This document shows positions 46,963 through 55,600 of a stretch of DNA of 64,000 nt, piece after piece. Made by a program: the position numbers and the translations under genes. How positions within the stretch are numbered: position 1 is the stretch's first letter; every line of letters begins with the position of its first letter. The notes under the pieces were generated by a model. The model was not told the origin of the DNA. It saw only the letters and a program-made list of their open reading frames with translations, and made no database searches. The DNA is from [Clostridium] fimetarium (GTDB taxonomy: Bacteria > Bacillota > Clostridia > Lachnospirales > Lachnospiraceae), in contig NZ_FOJI01000014.1 in NCBI RefSeq assembly GCF_900111235.1, forward strand, positions 1 to 64,000. Reading direction: 5' to 3'.

Positions 46963-47700
46963 CTATTGTGTCATTGATAATACAGTCGTTCCAGACTCAT
47001 TATCCTCAATACCACTATATCCCATTGCTATCATTTCTGCAGTTAGCTTTGCCAGACTCTCTTCTCTTGTTGTCGTATCTACTGGGAAACTCCACTTCTT
47101 AGCAGTAGAAGTATCGGCACTCGGTGTTGAGGTATCAGCACTCGGTGTAGCAGTAGCAACACTTGGTGTACTACCATTTGATGGACTAGCACTTTGACTT
47201 ACAACAGTTTTTTCATTACTTAAATACTCTGATGCTACATATGCTGTTGAATTATTATAATCGATACGTGTCCATCCATTTGATACCTCTCCAGTGACAT
47301 TTACTACTTCATTTAAACTTAATGAACCAAGCTTATCACTATCGACTGCTGCATCTGTTCTGACATTAACTGTTGCACATACATACTTTGTGCTACTAGA
47401 ATCAACAATACCTGCTTTTTCAGCCGCACTCTTATTTGCTTCAGCTTCTGCTGTCAAACGAGCCTGCTCAGCTACCTCAGCCTGAACTTTCTCATCCAGT
47501 TCCTTTGCAACCTGTTCAGCTTTTGCTTTTTCCTCAGCTAACTTAACAGCTGAATTTCCTTCAGTGGATATTTCAGTTTGCATAACTACTTCTACCCCAT
47601 TTGTTGGGACTACTGTCTGAGCTTTATTATCACATCCAGACATTAGCATAATCAGTGATATACCTATAACAAGTACTATATAATCTTTATCTTTTCTCAT
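46963..47700 (-). CDS. SH3-domain lipoprotein
   Basis: 245 residues. Lipoprotein signal peptide with lipobox LMSGC at about residue 23; then an Ala/Glu/Lys-rich coiled coil (about 55-95), a bacterial SH3 domain (VCATVNVRTDAAVDSDKLGS … STAYVASEYL), and a Ser/Thr/Pro-rich linker (TPSADTSTPSADTST) to a short C-terminal segment (WSFPVDTTTREESLAKLTAE). GGGGAGCG precedes the ATG. It overlaps the LPXTG protein gene by 14 bp, so they are expressed together on the outer face of the membrane. SH3 domains commonly bind peptidoglycan. Confidence 0.8.
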   Translation of the reverse strand: MRKDKDYIVLVIGISLIMLMSGCDNKAQTVVPTNGVEVVMQTEISTEGNSAVKLAEEKAKAEQVAKELDEKVQAEVAEQARLTAEAEANKSAAEKAGIVDSSSTKYVCATVNVRTDAAVDSDKLGSLSLNEVVNVTGEVSNGWTRIDYNNSTAYVASEYLSNEKTVVSQSASPSNGSTPSVATATPSADTSTPSADTSTAKKWSFPVDTTTREESLAKLTAEMIAMGYSGIEDNESGTTVLSMTQ

Positions 47701-48961
47701 TTACTTTCGCTCCCCTCTTTTTGAGTGACATGAATAGAATAACCCCACTTACAAGACATGTAACACTAAGACCTATCAATACATACCACGCTACATCTCC
47801 AGTTACTGGAAGTATACCATATGTTTTTGATTCATTCCAGTAGTTATCCTTATCTAAATTCCAACCTTCTGAATTTTCTGTACCGAAGCAAGAAACTGTT
47901 ACATCCTGCCCTGAAATATTTCCTGCTTCATCAGTAGCAGTTACCTTATAAACACCATCGGCTGAAACATTAACTTTTGATTCTGATACTCCATTAAATA
48001 CATTTCCGTTAAAGTTAATATTACATTTTTCATTTGTCTGAATTGTTATTTCAAATGCCTCAGATTGCCTGTCTGTAGGAATATTAGCAACTGTAATGAC
48101 TGGTGCTTCTGTATCTGTATTTTCTACTTCGATATTTGTATCTACTGTACCACTTAAGCCTTTTACTTCATAAGTAGTTATCTTTGGTATTAAATTACCT
48201 TTTTCATAAACTAAAATAGTATATGTACCATTCTTTGAAAGTTCATAAGCTGTTGAAGTAGACACTCCATCTAATCTTACAATCTTATTATCAGAAGAAC
48301 AAGTGGCATAATCAAGACCTTTGGAACTGCTAGCATTGACCTTGATTGTTTCAGTGGTTGAATCTTTTGATACTGAAGATACATTAATCGAGAAATCACT
48401 AGATTTTACTACTCCAGTATAAATAACGTTACTTGTTATGGTATCGCTATAAGTGTTATCTGCATACTTATAGGAAGTTAAAATAGTAATGTACTTTTTA
48501 TCATCTTCAACTGGTATGTAAACAGAACCATCATTGTTCTCCACGCTATTAGGTAAGATACATACCCCATTAGACTTTCTTGCATATTCGTAATAATCAG
48601 AGGTTGGTGTGACCGTTGGAGTAGTCTTTGAGAAATCTAACCAATTACTTTTATCATCTGAAAATACTGATTGATTTAAATTTCCTGCTGCCGTGCTTAC
48701 ATATGCTCCATTTACATCAAATGTATAAACTAAATCCTGCTTATATACTGGGAATGCAACATTTTCTGCTGTTGAGCCGACTTTATAAGAATACACTAAT
48801 GTCCCACCTGTCTCTGTTGTTTTAATACTTGCTAATGACTTTTGTGCATCATAATTAACTGTAATACTTGCTTCCTTTGCAAAAGCAGGAACACTGCTCA
48901 ATAACAAAGTAGATACCATTAACGCACAGCTTACTACTGCCTTTAACCTCTTACTCTTCAT
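47687..48961 (-). CDS. LPXTG-anchored surface protein
   Basis: About 424 residues from ATG 48961, with GGAGAGG before it. Signal peptide (MKSKRLKAVVSCALMVSTLL … AFA), Ser/Thr-rich repeats of Ig-like type (TEAPVITVANIPTDRQ resembles a segment of the CXXX-repeat protein), then the sortase motif LPVTG, a membrane helix (WYVLIGLSVTCLVSGVILF) and a basic tail. It would be attached to the wall by sortase. No sortase gene is in view; the chromosome probably supplies it. On a conjugative element this suggests an aggregation or adhesion factor. Confidence 0.85.
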   Translation of the reverse strand: MKSKRLKAVVSCALMVSTLLLSSVPAFAKEASITVNYDAQKSLASIKTTETGGTLVYSYKVGSTAENVAFPVYKQDLVYTFDVNGAYVSTAAGNLNQSVFSDDKSNWLDFSKTTPTVTPTSDYYEYARKSNGVCILPNSVENNDGSVYIPVEDDKKYITILTSYKYADNTYSDTITSNVIYTGVVKSSDFSINVSSVSKDSTTETIKVNASSSKGLDYATCSSDNKIVRLDGVSTSTAYELSKNGTYTILVYEKGNLIPKITTYEVKGLSGTVDTNIEVENTDTEAPVITVANIPTDRQSEAFEITIQTNEKCNINFNGNVFNGVSESKVNVSADGVYKVTATDEAGNISGQDVTVSCFGTENSEGWNLDKDNYWNESKTYGILPVTGDVAWYVLIGLSVTCLVSGVILFMSLKKRGAKVNEKR

Positions 48962-49469
48962 ATTGTAATACCTCTCCATCTGAATTAATAATTTCAATAG
49001 TTTCAACTCTATCTGTAACACTGCAAAGAACTCTTGCTGACTTACAAAGATTTTCTAAAAACTCTAGAAGAAACTCATTTCCTTCAAAATCTTCTTCGAG
49101 CAAAATCAATGTATAAACTCTTCTACTTACAATCCCATCTACTAAAGACTTGAATATCTCATCTTCTAAGGCACAACAAATGTGCAAACTAGTGTCGAAA
49201 AATATTATTTCACAATCATCAGTACTCTTGTTGATTTGATAAGGAAACTCTGCGAGTGGAGAACCCTCACCTATAAACATAATAATTTTATTATTTGAAG
49301 TGTCGTAAACTTCATCCTCAAGAAACTGATTTATCTGATCTACTGAATATAAAACCCTCTTTCCAATTCTTGCACTAGGAACAAATCTTTTCTTATATCT
49401 CTTAAAATCAAGTGTACCCTTTGAGGTATTTAACATCTTAACTGCATCATCTACGTATACATATTTCAT
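48951..49469 (-). CDS. protein with N-terminal excisionase-like helix-turn-helix
   Basis: 172 residues. YVDDAVKMLNTSKGTLDFKR … VLYSVDQINQFLEDE resembles the winged helix of MerR/excisionase proteins. The remaining 120 residues form an acidic alpha/beta segment (NKIIMFIGEGSPLAEFPYQI) I cannot name. Its end overlaps the start of the LPXTG protein gene by 11 bp, so it may regulate that operon. No ribosome binding site doubts. Confidence 0.65.
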   Translation of the reverse strand: MKYVYVDDAVKMLNTSKGTLDFKRYKKRFVPSARIGKRVLYSVDQINQFLEDEVYDTSNNKIIMFIGEGSPLAEFPYQINKSTDDCEIIFFDTSLHICCALEDEIFKSLVDGIVSRRVYTLILLEEDFEGNEFLLEFLENLCKSARVLCSVTDRVETIEIINSDGEVLQYEE

Positions 49470-49633
49470 TGTAAATCTCCTTCCATACTTGTTATTTACT
49501 ATCTATAAACTGTCTTAGGAATTATCTCTACTTTGAAAAAATTATGATAGAAAGAGATAGATGAGCCTTTTTAAATACCCCATTTGAATTAAAGAACTAC
49601 AAATCAGTATTTCAATCATAAACACAAGAAAAA

Positions 49634-49657
49634 GGTAGGAGATCTTTCACTCCTACC
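49634..49657 (-). terminator. intrinsic terminator after the 49.7-kb gene
   Basis: Stem GGTAGGAG/CTCCTACC (49634-49641, 49650-49657) followed on the minus strand by CTTTTTCT. Confidence 0.85.
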
Positions 49658-49662
49658 TGCTA

Positions 49663-50019
49663 CTATCTAATCACTTTAATCTTCTTATTTTTTGCTATTT
49701 TATCTAATTCTTCTAGTGCATCCTTGCCAGTCAACTTAATATTTTTACTAAGCCTGTATTTAATGTCTAAATCTAATGTTATATCTAAGAACCTTAATAA
49801 TGAAAATAAGTTACTCGCTTCTACATGCTTATAGATAACTCTGTTATTTTCAACCTCAACAGAATCAATCTTACTAATACCTACATTTATTTCCTGTACA
49901 CATTTAACAATTGTTTCTAAGTCTTCCTTTTGCTCTGGTTTATTTCCTTCGGCACTTAGATAACCAGTAACAAAAACGTTATGACCAATACAACTAATAT
50001 GTGAAATTCTAAAATACAT
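49663..50019 (-). CDS. unknown protein, about 118 residues
   Basis: Start at ATG 50019 with AAAGGAG upstream; an in-frame ATG six codons earlier lacks a site. YFRISHISCIGHNVFVTGYL at the N-terminus, then KQKEDLETIVKCVQEINVGI and a basic C-terminus (LDKIAKNKKIKVIR). Probably a small alpha/beta protein. No family recognised. Confidence 0.6.
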   Translation of the reverse strand: MYFRISHISCIGHNVFVTGYLSAEGNKPEQKEDLETIVKCVQEINVGISKIDSVEVENNRVIYKHVEASNLFSLLRFLDITLDLDIKYRLSKNIKLTGKDALEELDKIAKNKKIKVIR

Positions 50020-50263
50020 AATAACATCTCCTTTCAAATCCCTATAATTCGTTTATAAGTTCAATTATCATAAATCATATTAGAATTTATATCATAGTTT
50101 GTAATAACTAAGAGACAGATGCATATATGCCCCATTTTACGAGGACTATCAAAAACTCTTTACAATATCTAACTGGCAAGAGATAATATTAAATAAAACT
50201 AGTCCACAAAAGCAACTGCTATGCTATAACAATATAAAACTAAAATTACGAGGATGATTATAA

Positions 50264-50530
50264 ATGAAAATAGTTAATGAACGCATAAAAGAATTAAGAC
50301 AATACAAAGGGATTTCAGAAGAGGATATGGCAATCGCGCTTGATATTGAAATAAAAGTCTACAGAACTTTTGAAGATAGTAGAGAACTTACAATAACAGA
50401 ATTATGTACTGTGGCAGATATCCTTGACGTAAGTACTGAATACCTACTAGGGAGAGTAGATATTCCACATCCAGTTATTACAGATGAGAATCTAGATCAA
50501 ATCAAAGAAATGCTAAAATCATTAAGATAA
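50264..50530 (+). CDS. XRE-family transcriptional regulator
   Basis: 88 residues with a helix-turn-helix typical of Cro/CI regulators: ERIKELRQYKGISEEDMAIA then VYRTFEDSRELTITELCTVA and LDVSTEYLLGRVD. The rest is a short acidic tail. Plus-strand orientation, opposite to most neighbours, is usual for a repressor controlling divergent genes on a mobile element. The weak ribosome binding site is GAGG. It may govern the backbone genes on either side. Confidence 0.85.
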   Translation: MKIVNERIKELRQYKGISEEDMAIALDIEIKVYRTFEDSRELTITELCTVADILDVSTEYLLGRVDIPHPVITDENLDQIKEMLKSLR

Positions 50531-50574
50531 TCACTTTACTATGATATACTTTTAATATAAGAAAAGCAGGAGCC

Positions 50575-50601
50575 TCTGAATTGCTCCTGCTAGATATTTA
50601 T
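50575..50601. terminator. bidirectional terminator
   Basis: Perfect stem AGCAGGAGC/GCTCCTGCT (50575-50583, 50593-50601) between the convergent XRE gene and the acidic protein gene. Confidence 0.8.
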
Positions 50602-50616
50602 AATATTGAATCTAGT

Positions 50617-51078
50617 CTACCAAATAGCCTTTGTTTCTGCATATTTTAGGCTAAGCTTACCACCATCAAATATCCATCTCCATATGGTACCGTTTTCGCC
50701 TTGCATCTCAATAAAGGAACCACTTTCTACATATGGTGCGATTTCTGAGAGTGTATCGACATATTCAGTAGAATATTCAAAAAAAGTACTTATACTAATG
50801 CAATCTCCATTTTTATTCAACGTAGCTCGCCAACCACAATCATCAATTGCCTTTTCAAAATCCAACTCCTTAAACTCTAAATACTCTTTAGAATCTAAAT
50901 AATCTTCGGATTCTGAATCACAATCTTCGGATTCAGAATCCTCAGATTCAAAATATTCATCATAAAAAGATGATTCGCTTTTCTCTCTTCTAATTTCATT
51001 ACAAATATCCGTAACTCTTCCGATGTTTTTACTTTTTATCAGAAACTTTATGTCTCTGCACTCCATGCTATAGCTCAT
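50617..51078 (-). CDS. highly acidic protein, 153 residues
   Basis: Start at the ATG 51078, with GAGG 8 bp upstream, rather than the first ATG six bases earlier. The centre is extremely acidic (ESEDSESEDCDSESEDYLDS), flanked by ordered segments (CRDIKFLIKSKNIGRVTDIC and WRWIFDGGKLSLKYAETKAI). A negative-charge run of this kind occurs in DNA-mimic inhibitors, but the family is not recognised. Its leader region is a duplicated one (see 51123-51376). Confidence 0.65.
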   Translation of the reverse strand: MSYSMECRDIKFLIKSKNIGRVTDICNEIRREKSESSFYDEYFESEDSESEDCDSESEDYLDSKEYLEFKELDFEKAIDDCGWRATLNKNGDCISISTFFEYSTEYVDTLSEIAPYVESGSFIEMQGENGTIWRWIFDGGKLSLKYAETKAIW

Positions 51079-51122
51079 GTGCATATCCTCTACTTTCCAA
51101 ATTTAGTTTCCTTTTAAAAGGA

Positions 51123-51376
51123 ACTAACAACCATAGTACATCTCACGCAAACAACTGAAGAAAAACACTATATAACCACTATAAATATACCCTACGTGTA
51201 TTAAGTAGAATATACTAGCTAAAAACGGCATCTTTGCAGATAAATTTCATAACAGAAAATGCAGCAAAAATACATATTAAGCTACCCCATTTGAAGAACT
51301 AACTATTTAGCTCTTGAAAACTAGGAGTATAATTACAGAAAGCTACAAGACTTAACAAATATAAATTTACCTGCCA
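51123..51376 (-). repeat. leader repeat, copy 1
   Basis: About 250 bp matching 52308-52566 at perhaps 70-75% by eye, with blocks CAAACAACTGAAGAAAAAC, TATATAACC, TACCCCATTTGA, AGTATAATTACAGAAA and CTTAACAAA in the same order. Copy 1 is the 5' region of the acidic protein gene on the minus strand. Confidence 0.75.
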
Positions 51377-51451
51377 AACCTTATCACTTCTTTAGTAATT
51401 ATCTAATACAACTCTAACCAGATAATCACTTCTCATAGAATATATCACAGA

Positions 51452-51481
51452 AAAAGACTCAAGTATTTTTTACCTGAGCCT
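51452..51481 (-). terminator. intrinsic terminator after the 51.5-kb gene
   Basis: Stem of about 10 pairs (51456-51465 with 51471-51480) and a minus-strand T-run (CTTTTTC). The hairpin resembles the one at 58078-58103. Confidence 0.8.
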
Positions 51482-51517
51482 ATATCTATCTTCTAATATA
51501 GTTTTAATTGTTTCTAA

Positions 51518-52264
51518 TCAAAGCACTATATTGCCATTATCTATATACTTAATTTCAAGTTCTATACCAAGCAACTTCTTCTTTGCAGCTCTTTTTAAAT
51601 CCTCTGGTTGAAGTTTGAAGAAATGACCAGTTTCTAAGAAATTTATACTATTTAGATACTTTGTTTTGCACATTCTTCGATAAATATCTGCATACATTTT
51701 AAACTTACAGCCATAATCTGTTAATATAACCATATTTTCACATTCAATCGAATCATAATATTCTTCTACATTATCAATTCTACATTTGTAAAATTCACCG
51801 AACATAACCTCTTTTGTTTTTTCAGTTAAAGATCTATATTTCATTTTACCACTATAACCACTTAAAACTACTCTTTTTTCATTTGCCATCATCCAAACAA
51901 CAAAATTATCATTGTTATAATCATTTAAATATGTAACTTCAAATAAATCACCAAAGTAAAATACAAAATCACATGTCAATGTATTATGTGAATATGATTT
52001 GAGGTTTACTAATCTTACTATTTCTTCAAGCTCCAATTCGTCTATACCATTAGAGAGAAATATATCAACTAGATTTGTATACCTTCGCTTTTTAAATCTA
52101 TCATCATCGTAATATATACAATCTTTTGTAGGAAACAACTGCATTATTAAATAACCATCTTCGTAAAATGATAATCTGTTTTCTAATATATTACTGTCTT
52201 TACTTGTAACCATATCACAAATGACTTTTCTACTGTTATTTACAAGCTCTTTATATAGCTCCAT
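51518..52264 (-). CDS. unknown protein, about 248 residues
   Basis: Start chosen at ATG 52264, with AGGAGG 8 bp upstream. Mixed alpha/beta, no membrane helix: MELYKELVNNSRKVICDMVT, LIMQLFPTKDCIYYDDDRFK, a tyrosine-rich middle (FVFYFGDLFEVTYLNDYNND). No recognised motif. It is preceded by the second copy of the duplicated leader, so the two genes may share regulation with the acidic protein gene. Confidence 0.6.
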   Translation of the reverse strand: MELYKELVNNSRKVICDMVTSKDSNILENRLSFYEDGYLIMQLFPTKDCIYYDDDRFKKRRYTNLVDIFLSNGIDELELEEIVRLVNLKSYSHNTLTCDFVFYFGDLFEVTYLNDYNNDNFVVWMMANEKRVVLSGYSGKMKYRSLTEKTKEVMFGEFYKCRIDNVEEYYDSIECENMVILTDYGCKFKMYADIYRRMCKTKYLNSINFLETGHFFKLQPEDLKRAAKKKLLGIELEIKYIDNGNIVL

Positions 52265-52307
52265 CTTTAACTGCCTCCTGAAATATTTTTTATGCCTAGT
52301 AATCAGC

Positions 52308-52566
52308 ACTAACAACCATATTTCATCTCATGCAAACAACTGAAGAAAAACGTTATATAACCGCTAAGAGTGTAACCTCAGTGTATTAAAAGTAATATAG
52401 CCGATTAAACTGGCCTATTATAAGATAGGGTTTTCAACTCGGAAGATAAAGTAACAAAAACACATATTGACATACCCCATTTGAGATACTCGCTATTAAG
52501 TTCTTGAAAACTGGGAGTATAATTACAGAAAACTAAGGAACTTAACAAACATAAATTTTCCTGCTC
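52308..52566 (-). repeat. leader repeat, copy 2
   Basis: Second copy of the 250-bp repeat at 51123-51376, lying as the 5' region of the 51.5-kb gene. Each copy holds a TACCCCATTTGA motif about 200 bp upstream of its gene's start codon. Confidence 0.75.
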
Positions 52567-52597
52567 AATTTTACTGATTGTAAAAAGGAAAAATAAA

Positions 52598-52627
52598 TGG
52601 TAGGAACTTTTTTATTAGTCCCTACCA
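52598..52627 (-). terminator. intrinsic terminator after the VirB6-like gene
   Basis: Stem TGGTAGG/CCTACCA (52598-52604, 52621-52627) with a minus-strand T-rich tail (TTTATTTTT), 13 bp past the stop codon. Confidence 0.75.
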
Positions 52628-52639
52628 CTTATCAGTCTA

Positions 52640-55600
52640 TTAACAACCTTTTTTACCTCCTGCTCTCATACTTTTAACTCTAGATATACTTCTGGCTTTA
52701 TTAAGCTTTATAGCATTACCTGTACTTTTCTTGTTCATCCTAGTTAATTTGACGTTAGACTTACTTGAATGATTTTCAGCTCTAGCAATCTGTCTTTCTG
52801 TCCCATTTTCTTTTAATTTATTGTATTTGTTATTACCCTTTTCAATTTTAGCTTTACCCTTCATAATCTTTTCATCATATGAAGCCTGTTTGCTTTCAAA
52901 TTTATTAGTCTTCTTTTCTGCTTGTAAGTATTTCTTTTCATATTTATTTTGCCTATGAGCAGTATCTGGTCTATTTGATTCACTTCTTAACTTAGGATTG
53001 GTATTAATATTGGTTGGATTAGATACCCCATTTATGCCTTGAACATCGTTTTTCCCTCTAATGGTAGATGCAACCTTACCAATAGTTCCTCCAGTAATTG
53101 TGGCTAATACTCCACCACCCATACCTGCAAGTGATGTACCTACCACCTTTGCATACTTAACACATTCTTTTGCTGCTTTCCTTACAATTCTCCAGTAAAG
53201 GACTACTATCACAGCATTTACTACAATCATTACAAGCAGTGTCATCGTTGGGTCACCAAGCGATATTAAATATCCACCTCTGTTTGTGACCGATGTATTA
53301 CCATTTGACATAAATAGTGAAATAAGCCATGCGAACCCCACACTGACACACAAGAACTTTAGTAATGGGTACACTAAACTATTACTAAGCACTTTTATAA
53401 GATTTATTTCAATCTGTAATGATGCCGATAAAATCACCAGTATACTCATAAAAAATATCGCAAGTATGAAAAATAACTTTAGTGCTGGTATAGCATAAAC
53501 TGCAAATACATCAAGTACAATCATTATTATACCTGTAAAGATACTTGAATTATTTACAATCCTTGTATAAATACTTTCTCCAGTGCTTGACTGCAAATCC
53601 TCACCTGATGCCTCAGAAAGAATCAGTCTTAAGTAAGCATCATAACTGAAGTTCTTTAACTCATAACATTGTGGGTATAAATTATAACCCTCACTAAGAA
53701 ACGATGTTTGACTAAACTCTTTATTAAAATTAAATGTTTCCATCATAGCTGCAGATGTATTTAATACATCATCTGAAAAGTTATAATAATCCATCAGCTG
53801 AAGCAAGTCTGTATAAGAATCTTTGCTAACATTTATTATCTTTTGCTCAACTGTTGTTAAATCAGCTTCTGTTAATCCCCAGTACTCCATTTCACTTCTA
53901 GAGAAAACCATATATCTTCCCTCAGTTATTTCACCTGAAGTATCAGCCTTATAATAAGATGATGGATTAAGTGGATCTTCTACATAAAACTTGCTTCCTA
54001 GGACTTCAATGTTCTGACCTTTTGCATAGTCACAATCATACATAGTATCTACCCAAGGAGTGTACATATTGAATAATTGAGCTACATTTGCATTGTGCCA
54101 ATACTTGTAATAAAGTTCGGAATCTGTTCCTGCCGATTTTACATCATCAGGTACTAATAATGTACTACCATCATATTGTAAGTCAACATCTGGATATAGC
54201 CATAATCCATTCGCATTATCCCAATCAACTACTACATCATTCGCTGCTTTCAAATAAGGAATAACAAATGTAAAGAGTGACTTCATATCCATGTAATCAC
54301 GCATTTCTCCGTATCCCGAAGCACCTTCAGTCTCTTTTACATTATTATAAAAATAATCACCATCACCCAGTAAGAATAAATTCTTATATGGGAAATTCGA
54401 ATCTACAATACCTGCTTCCTCACTACTTGCAGAGCCTAACTGGTCTTGCAAATTCCAACTGAAATAATAGAATGGAGATTCTGTATAAATGCCATATGCA
54501 AATGTAGCGATTTCTTTTTCTGATAAACTTACATCAGCATTACTGAAATCTGCTATTGTTGTGTCAAAGTTGGTCTGTTCAATACCTGCCACTTGAAAAC
54601 CAGTCAATGAAGCATTATCCAAACCATTTTTTATTGCTCCTGAAACTGTATTGCTTGTAAGTGCCGCAGTAAATCTTCTATTACAAGTTAAATCCCAAGC
54701 ATTTGTACCTGAAAGCGTATTGTAACTGAATCCCAAATTCACTGAACTCTGTAATGAGTTATTATTACTTGTCGATGTATATGTCTTATATACATTATAC
54801 AAATTATTTCCACTAGTTGATGTAATATAATCAATGTAGGGTGTTCCCATCTTATTTTTAAATTTGCTAGAGGATAAAGCTTTATAGCTATATGTTGCAT
54901 AACTACCAATATCAGTGTAGCTTCTGTAAAGATATAGCTGTTTTGCACTACCTGTGTAATCTTCTCCGCTAAGGTTTTGGCTCAATACCCCACCTATTAG
55001 GGAAGTCATTTGATTACTCTTTGTAGAAACATTTAGTTCTTCTTCGATATTGGCTAAATAATTATCTTTCTTTGGACACATCCATTTAAGGGTAACAATA
55101 GAAGAATCTGAAGCATTATTTTCTGTTTGACTATTAAATAAAGTGAGCAGATAATCTGAATACTCTCCATTTTTTATTGCACTTTGAATATCTGTAATGT
55201 ACTGCTCATGTTGCACTAATGCCCAGTAAGTAAATTTACTACTATAGATATTATCACATGCGCTGTTTGATATATTTATTGTAGCATTTATCATAATAGG
55301 TGGTAGGAAAGCACATATTGAAAAAACTAAAATACCTAAAAATGCCTTTTGGAATGTTAAGCTTCCTATGAGTACATAACCCATCATTATTAAAGTAATT
55401 ATAATGATTATATATACATAGAAACTATCATACTCGTTTAAAAGATAATTAGTCCACTCCATATCATGTAAATTGGGAACTGTTACATAACCTGAAAATC
55501 CAAGATACTTTGTAATACCTGTTGTACTATTTGCCGAAGTATTACCAACCATATCTTGATGCCAACCAACCAAAATACCTGAAACCTTATTTTTAAACCA

